This document shows, in pieces, positions 55,886 through 64,000 of a stretch of DNA of 64,000 nt (position 1 is its first letter; every line of letters begins with the position of its first letter). Below the pieces are notes generated by a model, which saw nothing but the letters and a program-made list of their open reading frames with translations, had not been told where the DNA came from and ran no database searches. Origin of the DNA: Bacteroidales bacterium (lineage in GTDB: Bacteria > Bacteroidota > Bacteroidia > Bacteroidales > UBA932); the NCBI GenBank assembly GCA_017554335.1, contig JAFZIO010000042.1, positions 124,001 through 188,000 of the forward strand. Reading direction: 5' to 3'. A program made the translations under genes and the position numbers.

Positions 55886-58800
55886 ATGAGAATCAAACTG
55901 TTAAGCGGAATTCTGCTCCTTGCGGTGTCTTGCACTGCCTACGAGGGCGGCGAAATAGTCAGCCCCGAAGACGGCAGCATCGTGCTCTCCGAGCGGATCT
56001 CCAACCAGAAAGTCAACGGCTTCACGCAAGATAAAGACGGTCATATCTGGATAGCGACCGCCCGCGGACTCAATAAATACAACTCCAGCGAATTCGAGCA
56101 GTATTTCTGCGCGGACGACACCCTGGGCCTGCCTGCGAACATAATCAACACCGTGTATTCCGCAAAGGACGGCACCCTCTGGGCGGCCACTGTGGACGGA
56201 GTAGCCCGCCGCAACAGCACCGGCGGCTTCAGCCTGGTAAAGGTACTGGACCGCAACAGGAGCATGAACCAGATTCTCGAGAGCCCTGAAGGCGGGATCC
56301 TGTTCTCCAACGCCGGCACGCTTTTCAAGTACGATGAGGCCCAGGACGCCATCCGCCCCGTAATACGCGACTTCAATTCCTTCGGCTCCCCGTCCACAGT
56401 AATGGGACGTGACGGCCGTATTTGGAACATCTCCGGCGGCGGAATGGTCCTCAACTGCTACAGTTCCTCCGACTTCAGCCTGCTCCAGAGCATAGTTCTA
56501 CCCCACCAGTGTTACCATATCTGCACCATGGGCGACGGCGAGCTGTGGATTTCCGGAATGGGACGCATAAGCATACTGGACACTCGCAACGGGCAATGGA
56601 AAGAGCTTCCTGAGGCAATCAGGGCCGAGAAGCGCCTGATGAACGGAGACATAGACATACTCTTCTCTCCGGACGACAAATCCATGCTCCTGAACGTCAT
56701 CGGGAAGGGATTCTTCCATTATTCAAGATCCAGGGACAAGGTGCTTTACCAGGACGACGCCGGCTTCCCTTACAGCATTCCGAACACCGAAATCAGCAGC
56801 ATCTTCCAGGATAACGTAGGCAACCTGTGGTTCGGCACGACCGACAGCGGGTTTGCGGTTTCCTACCACGACAGCGGCCTCTTCGGCAGCAACAAATACC
56901 TCTCCGACGCCTTCCAGGGCAAGAATGTCACCTCACTCTGCCCGGACAAGGAAGGCGGCCTGTGGATCGCCACCCTTCGCAGCGGCCTCTTCCGCTACGA
57001 CCTCGCAGGAGGCACCATACTCCCTGTAGATACTAATCAGCTTATTAGCGACTCCAGCGTCGGCTACATACGTGTTTCCAGCATCTTCTGCGATTCCGAA
57101 GGAGACCTGTGGCTGGTGTTCACGGAAAAGATGAACGTCATTCGCTGCAGCTGGGACGGCCGGCGCCTGAAAGCCCGCAAAGTCCTTTTCTACTACAACC
57201 CCATATCGGTTGCCGAAGACGACCGCGGCTGCATCTGGATAGGCGGAATGAGCAACAAGCTCCTGCGTTACGACAAGCAGGACGACAGCACTACGGACGT
57301 GCCGTTCCTGGACGACACGGAGTGGACGGTTGTGACATGCATGGCCATGGGCGAGCCTGGAAAGCTCTTGCTTTGCGCCTTCGGGCAGAAACCCATAGAA
57401 GTCAACACCTATTCGCTCGAAAGCAGGATACTGCCGGTAAGCGAAGAGGACCATAAGGCATGCATACGCCGTTCCGTCATCATCCCCCATTGCATTCTGG
57501 TGGACAGCGCCTCCGACGTATGGGTCGGCACGCAGGTCAACGGCATTTTGCGTCATCCCGCCGGCGGCGGCTACATGCCAGTGGACGGAGCTCCCTGCCC
57601 CGACATCTGCTCAATCGAGGAGGACCGCCAGGGCAACATCTGGGTATCCACCCTGAACGGACTCGCCCGCTACGACCGCACTGTCGGCACTTTCGTGCAT
57701 TACTTCGAGGACGACGGAATAGGTGGCAACCAATTCAACGAAAGGGCCTCCTGCATACTTCCGGACGGCACCATGGTGTTCGGCCGGACCAACGGCATCA
57801 CCTGGTTCAACCCGCTTGACACCCCCGCCAAGCGCACCGTCCCCCTGGTGTTCGAGAACCTGACCATCCATAACAAGCTGGTGCTTCCGTCGGAGAACGG
57901 CCCCATCGACAAAATGCTGTCGGAGAAGCCGCAGGTGACCATCAGGCACGGGCAGAACGGCTTCGACATCTCCTTCGCCGCCCTGGACTTCAGCGAGTAC
58001 GAGCAGATACGCTACGCCTACAAGCTGGAGGGCTTCGACCCCGACTGGGTCAAGACAGGCACGCGCCACGACGCCTACTTCACCAGCATCCCTCCGGGGC
58101 GCTACAAGCTGCACGTCAGAATCACGAACGGCAGCCACAGCGTCACGGAATCGGTGGAGACGCTGGACATCAAGGTCATGCCGCCGTGGTACAAGAGCTG
58201 GTGGGCCATACTGATAGACGTGGTCTCCGCCATCTTCCTTATCGGCGTCGGCTACACCTTCTGGCGCCATGTGCGCAGGGTGCGGAAGATCGCCGCCCAC
58301 CACATACGCGAGGAGAGGCGCGAGCGCGAGAAGGCGGAGGAGGCGGAGAAGGCGGAAAAGGCCCTCAACCGCATCCAGATGAACTATTTCGCCAACGTGG
58401 CCCACGAATTCCGTACGCCTCTGACCATGATCGCCGGCCCCGCCCAGCAGCTCGCCGGCTCGGAAGGGATAAAGGGTTCCGACCGCAAGCTTGTGGACAT
58501 TATTAACCGCAACGCCACCTGGATGCTTTCGCTGGTGAACCAGTTGCTGGACTTCAACCGCATAGGCAACAGCAAACTGCGGATGAAGGTGGCCAAGATG
58601 GACATAGTAGGGCCGCTCAACAGCATTGCCGAGCTATTCCGCTACAACGCCCAGTCGAAGGGCATAGAGCTCGGAACCTACGGCCTGGAGGACCCCTTCA
58701 CCATGTGGGTGGACGCCGACAAGGTGCAGAAGGTGGTCATGAACCTGCTGTCCAACGCCCTCAAGTTCACGCCCTCCGGCGGCAAGGTGACCCTGGGCTT

Positions 58801-59947
58801 CGACGTGATTCCGAGGGACGACGCAGCGGCGCGCTTCCCGCTTACGGACGCCGACACCGACGGGCAGTACGCCTGCATCAGCGTTACTGACAGCGGCCCC
58901 GGCATTGCCGAGGATGAGCTGGAGAAGATTTTCGAGCGCTTCTACCAGTCGGCGCACAGCCATAAGCTTCAGGGGTCCGGAATCGGGCTTTATTACGCCC
59001 GGGTGCTTTGCAACCTGCATCACGGATATATCAAGGCGTGGAACAGGGAGGAGGGCGGCGCCGAATTCAGCATAGTGCTGCCCGTGAGCGCTTCTTCCTA
59101 TCCGGAAGAGGAGCGTACGGAGGAGAAGCCGCAGCTGCAGCTTGTCACGCCTGCGCCTGTGCCGGCCGTTGAGAACGCGGCTGAAGACGATGCGCCCAAG
59201 AAGCACGTGGCGGTGGTGGACGACGATATAGACATTGCCAATTACCTGAAGATACTGCTCAAGCCGCAGTACAAGGTGTCTTTGTACTTCGATGCCGCTT
59301 CTGCCCTTGCAGGCATGGCGGAGGATGCTCCGGACCTGATTATCAGCGACGTGGTGATGCCGGGCATGGACGGATACGCGCTATGCGAGGCCGTGAAGGG
59401 AGACATCCAGACCAGCCATATCCCGGTGATCCTGGTTACCGCCAAGGTGGCCGTGGAGAGCCAGGTGCAGGGTCTGGACAAGGGCGCCGACGCCTACGTT
59501 ACCAAGCCTTTCCAGCCGGCATACCTGCTGGCGCTGGTGAAGTCCCAGCTCGAGAACCGCGAGAAGCTGCACCGCCAGCTGGGTTCCGTGACCACCACCG
59601 AGGAGATTGCCCCCGAGGCCCTCTCGCCCCGCGACGCGGCCTTCATGAAGGAGCTTTACGAGCTGATGGAGAAGGAGTTGGCCAATACCGACCTGGATAT
59701 TACGAGGATGACGGAAATGATGAAGATTTCCCGCACCAAGTTCTATTACAAGGTGAAGGGCCTCACCGGCGAGAACCCTTCCGTGTTCTTCAAGCGCTAC
59801 AAGCTCAACCGCGCCGCCGACCTGCTGAAGGAGGGCAAATTCAACATGTCCGAGATTGCCTACATGACCGGCTTCAACACCCTCTCCCACTTCTCCACCT
59901 CCTTCAAGAAACAGTTCGGCGTCCCGCCCTCTGAGTACGGGGGGTAG
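55886..59947 (+). CDS. Hybrid two-component system regulator (HTCS)
   Basis: A 1353-residue sensor-regulator in one chain. A signal with a lipobox-like LLLAVSC starts it; residues ~30-690 hold two-component propeller repeats (for example GHIWIATARGLNKYN and GNLWFGTTDSGFAV), then a Y_Y_Y domain (~700-762), a transmembrane helix (~772-794), the HisKA H-box NVAHEFRTPL (H840), an ATPase domain (DSGPGIAEDELEKIFERFY, GSGIGLYY), a receiver (phosphoacceptor D1155 in SDVVMPGMDG) and an AraC-type HTH (~1266-1352). It should sense a PUL-derived oligosaccharide in the periplasm and activate the divergent operon and the GH3 gene. The ATG at 55886 is chosen because upstream sequence is AT-rich and non-coding in character. 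Confidence 0.94.
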   Translation: MRIKLLSGILLLAVSCTAYEGGEIVSPEDGSIVLSERISNQKVNGFTQDKDGHIWIATARGLNKYNSSEFEQYFCADDTLGLPANIINTVYSAKDGTLWAATVDGVARRNSTGGFSLVKVLDRNRSMNQILESPEGGILFSNAGTLFKYDEAQDAIRPVIRDFNSFGSPSTVMGRDGRIWNISGGGMVLNCYSSSDFSLLQSIVLPHQCYHICTMGDGELWISGMGRISILDTRNGQWKELPEAIRAEKRLMNGDIDILFSPDDKSMLLNVIGKGFFHYSRSRDKVLYQDDAGFPYSIPNTEISSIFQDNVGNLWFGTTDSGFAVSYHDSGLFGSNKYLSDAFQGKNVTSLCPDKEGGLWIATLRSGLFRYDLAGGTILPVDTNQLISDSSVGYIRVSSIFCDSEGDLWLVFTEKMNVIRCSWDGRRLKARKVLFYYNPISVAEDDRGCIWIGGMSNKLLRYDKQDDSTTDVPFLDDTEWTVVTCMAMGEPGKLLLCAFGQKPIEVNTYSLESRILPVSEEDHKACIRRSVIIPHCILVDSASDVWVGTQVNGILRHPAGGGYMPVDGAPCPDICSIEEDRQGNIWVSTLNGLARYDRTVGTFVHYFEDDGIGGNQFNERASCILPDGTMVFGRTNGITWFNPLDTPAKRTVPLVFENLTIHNKLVLPSENGPIDKMLSEKPQVTIRHGQNGFDISFAALDFSEYEQIRYAYKLEGFDPDWVKTGTRHDAYFTSIPPGRYKLHVRITNGSHSVTESVETLDIKVMPPWYKSWWAILIDVVSAIFLIGVGYTFWRHVRRVRKIAAHHIREERREREKAEEAEKAEKALNRIQMNYFANVAHEFRTPLTMIAGPAQQLAGSEGIKGSDRKLVDIINRNATWMLSLVNQLLDFNRIGNSKLRMKVAKMDIVGPLNSIAELFRYNAQSKGIELGTYGLEDPFTMWVDADKVQKVVMNLLSNALKFTPSGGKVTLGFDVIPRDDAAARFPLTDADTDGQYACISVTDSGPGIAEDELEKIFERFYQSAHSHKLQGSGIGLYYARVLCNLHHGYIKAWNREEGGAEFSIVLPVSASSYPEEERTEEKPQLQLVTPAPVPAVENAAEDDAPKKHVAVVDDDIDIANYLKILLKPQYKVSLYFDAASALAGMAEDAPDLIISDVVMPGMDGYALCEAVKGDIQTSHIPVILVTAKVAVESQVQGLDKGADAYVTKPFQPAYLLALVKSQLENREKLHRQLGSVTTTEEIAPEALSPRDAAFMKELYELMEKELANTDLDITRMTEMMKISRTKFYYKVKGLTGENPSVFFKRYKLNRAADLLKEGKFNMSEIAYMTGFNTLSHFSTSFKKQFGVPPSEYGG

Positions 59948-59965
59948 GCTTGTTCTTTTTGCCGT

Positions 59966-59975
59966 TTTGTTCAAA
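59966..59975. promoter_or_regulatory. TTTGTTCAAA motif upstream of GH3
   Basis: The same 10-mer as the pair at 55817-55846, with a related CTTGTTCTTT at 59949-59958. It lies about 48 bases before the GH3 -7 box, suggesting shared control by the HTCS. Confidence 0.45.
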
Positions 59976-60022
59976 TGTTTTATCATATGGCATCCGTACT
60001 TGCGCGTATGGATGCTTTTATT

Positions 60023-60030
60023 TATGTTTG
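60023..60030 (+). promoter_or_regulatory. -7 promoter box of the GH3 gene
   Basis: TATGTTTG, a full match to TAnnTTTG, lies 28 bases before the ATG; a CTTG -33-like element is about 21 bases upstream (59998-60001). Confidence 0.6.
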
Positions 60031-60058
60031 CAAAAAGCCAATAACCAATACAAATTAT

Positions 60059-62386
60059 ATGAAGAAATTTTTCCTCACGGGTGCAGCCGTTCTCTGCACA
60101 GTTTCAATGTTCGCACAGCCTCAACTGAAGAAGGACAACATAGACGCTGTCCTTAAGGCCATGACCCTGGAAGAGAAGGCCACCCTGGTGGTGGGCGGCG
60201 GCTGGGGCAGCATGACTGCCGGTTCCCTCACCGCTTCCGACGCATCCCTGGTTTCCGGCGCTGCCGGCACCACCCGCGCCATTCCCCGCCTGGGCATTCC
60301 CAACACGGTTCTTGCCGACGGCCCTGCCGGCCTCCGCATCAACCCTACCCGTCCCGGTACCGACCAGACTTTCTATTGCACCGGCTTCCCTGTGGGAACC
60401 GTGCTCGCATCTACCTGGAACACGGAACTTGTAGAGCAACTCACCACCGCCATGGGCGAGGAGGTGAAGGAATACGGTGCCGACGTGCTCCTGGCTCCCG
60501 GCCAGAACCTGCACCGCAACCCCCTCTGCGGCCGTAACTTCGAGTACTTCTCCGAGGATCCCCTCCTCACCGGCAAGATGTCCGCAGCCTACGTGCGCGG
60601 CATCCAGAGCAACGGCGTGGGCGTATCCGTCAAGCATTTCGCCGCCAACGACCAGGAGGTCAACCGTATGAGCAACGACTCCCGCGTCAGCCCCCGCGTC
60701 CTCCGCGAGCTCTACCTGAAGGGCTTCGAGATCGCCGTCCGCGAGTCCGACCCCTGGACCGTCATGAGCTCTTACAACAAAATCAACGGCGTCTACACCC
60801 AGCAGAACTACGAGCTCCTCACCACCATCCTGCGTGACGAGTGGGGCTTCAACGGCATCGTGATGACCGACTGGGGCAACAAGGAAGGCACCGTGGCCGC
60901 AGTGCGTGCAGGCAACGACCTCATGGAGCCCGGCATGCCCAACGAGATCGAGCGCATAATCGCCGCCGTGAAGGACGGCAGCCTCGCCGAAGCAGACCTG
61001 GACCGCAACGTCCGCCGCATGCTTGAGTACATCGTCCGCACCCCCCGCTTCGCCGGCTACAAGTACAGCAACAAGCCCGACCTCGCCGGTCATGCCAAGC
61101 TCGTGCGTGCCGCCACCCCCGAGGGCCTCGTGCTCCTGGAGAACAACGGCGTGCTGCCCCTCAAGGGCGTTAAGAAGGTCGCCCTTTATGGCACCGGCTC
61201 CTACGACTTCATCGCCGGCGGCACCGGCTCCGGCAACGTCAACAAGGCATACGTCCGCAACATCGCCGAAGGCCTCCGCGTGAACGGACTCGAGGTCGAC
61301 AAAGACATCGAGTCCTGGTACAACCAGTACATCGCCCTCACCAAGACCGAGCTCCGCAACAACACCGCAGACAACGGCCTCGGCATCCTGCTTGGCGACC
61401 CCGTGGTGCCTGAGATGAAGGTCTCCCGCAGCTTCATCGAGAAGAAGGAAAAGGCCACCGACATCGCTGTACTCACGATTTCCCGTAACGCCGGCGAAGG
61501 TGACGACCGCAAGGCCGCCGACGGCGACTGGACCCTTACCGGACAGGAGCGCGAGATGCTTCAGGTCCTGGCTGACACCTACCACGCTGCCGGCAAGCAG
61601 CTGGTGGTGGTGCTGAACATAGGCGGCGTCATCGAGACCGCTTCCTGGAAGAACATCCCCGACGCAATACTCCTCGCCTGGACTCCCGGCCAGGAGGGCG
61701 GATACGCCGTTGCCGACGTGCTCGCAGGTGCAGCCAACCCTTCCGGCAAGCTCCCTATGACCTTCCCCGTGAGCTATCTTGAGATCCCTTCATCCCACAA
61801 CTTCCCTTACAACTACAAGGGCGGCAACTCCATCGACCTCGCCGCTCTCATGGGTGGCGCAAGGGCTCCCAGGGTGCTCCGTAAAGACATCGACTATACC
61901 GAATATGCAGAGGGCCTGAACGTAGGTTACCGCTACTTCACCACTGCCGGCGTGGGTGTTTCCTATCCCTTCGGCTATGGTCTGAGCTACACCACCTTTG
62001 CGTACAGCAAGCCCGTCGTGAAGGTTGCCAAGGACGGTAGCGTGACTGCATCCGTGACCGTTACCAACACCGGTTCAGTTGCAGGTAAAGAGGCAGTCCA
62101 GCTTTATGTGAGCGCCCCTGCAGGCGGCCTTGAGAAGCCCGCTTGCGAGCTCAAGGCCTTCGCCAAGACCCGCGAGCTCAAGCCCGGCGAGAGCGAGGTT
62201 GTGACTATGGTGGTTGATCCCTACACCCTGGCTTCCTTCAACGAGGGTACCAGCGCCTGGGAGACCGCTGCCGGCAACTACAACGCAGCCTTCGGCGCCT
62301 CCGTGGCCGACATCCGCGCCACCGCCGCCTTCAAGCTCGCCAAGGCCCAGTCCTGGCCGGCACACGCCGTCTGCCTGAAGAAATAA
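60059..62386 (+). CDS. GH3 beta-glycosidase, exported, PUL gene
   Basis: A 775-residue GH3 enzyme with a cleavable signal (TVSMFAQP). The nucleophile is in GIVMTDWGNKEG and the substrate-site motif is VKHFAANDQEVNRM. A C-terminal fibronectin III-like domain (residues ~670-775) follows FGYGLSYTTF. It differs clearly from the lipoprotein GH3 of the operon (SDWGG nucleophile) and is transcribed with the regulator strand from its own promoter. The start at 60059 is chosen for the MKKFFLTGAAV signal; the frame is open 28 codons upstream. Specificity for glucosides or xylosides is not readable. Confidence 0.92.
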   Translation: MKKFFLTGAAVLCTVSMFAQPQLKKDNIDAVLKAMTLEEKATLVVGGGWGSMTAGSLTASDASLVSGAAGTTRAIPRLGIPNTVLADGPAGLRINPTRPGTDQTFYCTGFPVGTVLASTWNTELVEQLTTAMGEEVKEYGADVLLAPGQNLHRNPLCGRNFEYFSEDPLLTGKMSAAYVRGIQSNGVGVSVKHFAANDQEVNRMSNDSRVSPRVLRELYLKGFEIAVRESDPWTVMSSYNKINGVYTQQNYELLTTILRDEWGFNGIVMTDWGNKEGTVAAVRAGNDLMEPGMPNEIERIIAAVKDGSLAEADLDRNVRRMLEYIVRTPRFAGYKYSNKPDLAGHAKLVRAATPEGLVLLENNGVLPLKGVKKVALYGTGSYDFIAGGTGSGNVNKAYVRNIAEGLRVNGLEVDKDIESWYNQYIALTKTELRNNTADNGLGILLGDPVVPEMKVSRSFIEKKEKATDIAVLTISRNAGEGDDRKAADGDWTLTGQEREMLQVLADTYHAAGKQLVVVLNIGGVIETASWKNIPDAILLAWTPGQEGGYAVADVLAGAANPSGKLPMTFPVSYLEIPSSHNFPYNYKGGNSIDLAALMGGARAPRVLRKDIDYTEYAEGLNVGYRYFTTAGVGVSYPFGYGLSYTTFAYSKPVVKVAKDGSVTASVTVTNTGSVAGKEAVQLYVSAPAGGLEKPACELKAFAKTRELKPGESEVVTMVVDPYTLASFNEGTSAWETAAGNYNAAFGASVADIRATAAFKLAKAQSWPAHAVCLKK

Positions 62387-62397
62387 GAGATAAAGTT

Positions 62398-62431
62398 CGC
62401 TCAAGGGTGCTTCTAGTTGTACCCTTGAGCG
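62398..62431. terminator. Hairpin GCTCAAGGGT class after GH3
   Basis: CGCTCAAGGGT and ACCCTTGAGCG form a perfect 11-bp stem with a 12-base loop, 11 bases past the GH3 stop. The right arm repeats the one at 11988-11997. No T-run follows on the plus strand. Confidence 0.65.
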
Positions 62432-62450
62432 AGAAAAAGGCCAAAAATTC

Positions 62451-62482
62451 GCCCAAGGGTACAGGGAAAAGCACCCTTGGGC
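62451..62482 (-). terminator. Hairpin GCCCAAGGGT class, likely uvrB-side terminator
   Basis: GCCCAAGGGT and ACCCTTGGGC form a perfect 10-bp stem with a 12-base loop. On the minus strand it is followed by GAATTTTT, which suits an intrinsic terminator for uvrB. The rest of this intergenic region (62483-62617) holds only the hairpin at 62562. Confidence 0.65.
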
Positions 62483-62561
62483 AAATTTGATATATTTTCG
62501 GCTGGTGACGGCCGCCGCGAGGATGGCCTTTCCCCAGAGCCACCCGCAGCGGCGCGCCGTA

Positions 62562-62589
62562 GCCGCCGGAGGTCGCATATTCCGGCGGC
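62562..62589. repeat. GC-rich intergenic hairpin near uvrB end
   Basis: GCCGCCGGA and TCCGGCGGC form a perfect 9-bp stem with a 10-base loop, 28 bases beyond the uvrB stop. It may stall or stabilise the uvrB transcript. Confidence 0.5.
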
Positions 62590-62617
62590 GGCACCAGCAA
62601 CACTGGCAAAAAGAAAG

Positions 62618-64000
62618 CTATTTATCCTTCCAGACCTTAAGGTACTGTTGGAGGGCCCACATTTCGTCACGGTAGCGGGCGGCGGCGGTGAAGTCGAGCT
62701 CGGCGGCGGACTTTTTCATGCGGGCGCGGTCGTCGGCGACCATCTTTTCGATCTGGGCGCGGGACATGGAGCGGATGACGGGATCCTGGAGCACGGCGGC
62801 GAGGTCGGCGCGGACGAAGCCCTCGGAAGAGTAGGCGGCGCCGGATTCGCGGAAGGCGTCGTGGCCGAAGCCGACGGTGACCTCTCCCCTGCCGAGGTCG
62901 GAGGGGTTGGGCACGTAGACCGGAGCGTCGTAGGAGTTGGCGGCGGACACGCGCCCGGTGGTGCCTCCGGCGAGGCCGCGGCCGACCTCCTTGGTGCCGT
63001 CGGCAAAAACGCCGGCCACAGGAACGCCGGCCGCCGGAACGCCCCTGCCGTACACCGGCTTCGTCCCACCCCCGGTAAGCTCCGCCGCCAGCACGTTGCT
63101 GCGGGTCTCCACCTGTCGCGGCGTGATGCCGTGCAGCTTGTTGTACGCTATCTGTTTGGAGCGGCGCCGCTCGGTCTCGCGAATGGTCTGCTCCATGGAA
63201 GGCGTGATGCTGTCGGCGTACATTATCACCAGCCCGTTGACGTTACGGGCGGCACGGCCGGCGGTCTGCGTAAGCGCGCGCCCGGTACGCAGGAAGCCCT
63301 CCTTGTCGGCGTCCAGAATAGCCACCAGCGACACGGAAGGTATGTCCAGGCCCTCGCGCAAGAGGTTCACGCCCACGAGCACGTCGAACAGCCCGTGCTT
63401 GAAGTCCTCTATGATTTCCACCCGCTCGGAGGTGTCAACGTCGGAATGGATGTACCGCACGCGTATGCCGATGCGGCGCAGGTACTCGTCAAGCTCCTCC
63501 GCCATGCGCTTGGTGAGCGTCGTCACCAGCACGCGCTCGTCGTCCTCGGCACGCTTGCGTATCTCCTCCACCAGGTCGTCCACCTGCCCCTCGGTAGGCC
63601 GCACCTCGATGGGCGGGTCCAGCAAGCCGGTGGGACGCACCACCTGCTCCACCACCAGGCCTTCCGACTTCTGCAGCTCGTAGTCGGCCGGAGTGGCGCT
63701 GACGTACACCTTCTGCCCCGTGAGGGCCTCGAACTCCTCGAACTTAAGCGGACGGTTGTCGGAGGCGGCGGGCAGGCGGAAGCCGTACTCCACCAGCACG
63801 CTCTTGCGGGAGTGGTCGCCGCCGTACATGGCACGCACCTGCGGGAGCGTGACGTGGCTCTCGTCGATGAAGGTTATGAAGTCCTTGGGAAAGTAGTCCA
63901 GCAGGCAGAAGGGGCGCTCCCCCTCCTTGCGGCCGTCGAAATAGCGGGAGTAGTTCTCGATGCCGGGGCAGTAACCCATCTCCTTTATCATCTCCAGGTC
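62618..64000 (-). CDS. uvrB: Excinuclease ABC subunit B (5' part outside window)
   Basis: The C-terminal ~460 residues of UvrB, the damage-verifying helicase-like subunit of nucleotide excision repair; the gene continues past base 64000. Visible motifs are [59 protein letters not shown] and the C-terminal UVR motif ([18 protein letters not shown]) that binds UvrC. Between the helicase core and the UVR motif is an added stretch of roughly 80-100 residues rich in Gly, Ala and Val (for example [15 protein letters not shown]), longer than I expect in UvrB. Confidence 0.95.
   Translation of the reverse strand, partial: DLEMIKEMGYCPGIENYSRYFDGRKEGERPFCLLDYFPKDFITFIDESHVTLPQVRAMYGGDHSRKSVLVEYGFRLPAASDNRPLKFEEFEALTGQKVYVSATPADYELQKSEGLVVEQVVRPTGLLDPPIEVRPTEGQVDDLVEEIRKRAEDDERVLVTTLTKRMAEELDEYLRRIGIRVRYIHSDVDTSERVEIIEDFKHGLFDVLVGVNLLREGLDIPSVSLVAILDADKEGFLRTGRALTQTAGRAARNVNGLVIMYADSITPSMEQTIRETERRRSKQIAYNKLHGITPRQVETRSNVLAAELTGGGTKPVYGRGVPAAGVPVAGVFADGTKEVGRGLAGGTTGRVSAANSYDAPVYVPNPSDLGRGEVTVGFGHDAFRESGAAYSSEGFVRADLAAVLQDPVIRSMSRAQIEKMVADDRARMKKSAAELDFTAAARYRDEMWALQQYLKVWKDK

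Overview
The window looks like a chromosome segment of a high-GC member of the Bacteroidales. The evidence is a SusC/SusD pair, a hybrid two-component regulator, DUF5606, DUF3823 and PUR/DUF3276 genes, lipobox-type signal peptides and many TAnnTTTG promoter boxes. A Rikenellaceae-like or uncultured gut/rumen lineage would fit, but genus is inference. I see no tRNA, rRNA operon, insertion sequence, prophage or CRISPR array, and no gene-free stretch longer than 300 bases.

Layout. 0-7.8 kb: a 5'-truncated GH18/tyrosine-phosphatase fusion lipoprotein, a Gate-like membrane protein, a ribose/nucleoside locus (ribokinase, GRP-type sugar transporter, lipoprotein nucleoside hydrolase), a PAP2 phosphatase and obg. 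7.8-12.6 kb: an outer-membrane barrel protein, then a radical SAM/SPASM enzyme flanked by two inverted lipoprotein paralogues whose first 58 residues are nearly identical and whose C-termini are unrelated. 12.7-18.3 kb: murF, a structured 150-bp intergenic element, dut, a nucleoside symporter, tgt and an LptF/LptG-type permease. 18.3-27.8 kb: a GH109-like enzyme with an N-acetylhexosamine kinase, then a polyamine ABC operon (porin, potA, potB, potC, potD, oxidoreductase) and a stand-alone LysR-type HTH protein. 27.8-31.6 kb: RNase P RNA and glpABC, with an internally shortened GlpB. 31.6-39.7 kb: a purine salvage operon running leftwards and the nusB-yajC-ybbR-coaE-DUF5606-rimO operon running rightwards. 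39.7-62.4 kb: an esterase-rich polysaccharide utilisation locus (PUL). 62.4-64 kb: intergenic hairpins and the C-terminal part of uvrB.

How the genes work together. The PUL would bind, import and hydrolyse an acylated beta-linked glycan or glycoside. Five esterases would remove acyl groups and two GH3 enzymes would remove terminal sugars, under control of the divergent hybrid sensor. Purine and ribose salvage is spread over three loci. The pot operon pairs polyamine import with its own outer-membrane barrel.

The best candidate for a poorly described system is the rSAM/lipoprotein cassette at 10.3-12.6 kb. It matches, from memory, a family pair defined only computationally (rSAM/lipoprotein system), and its inverted-repeat layout would let recombination swap lipoprotein tails and flip the maturase gene.
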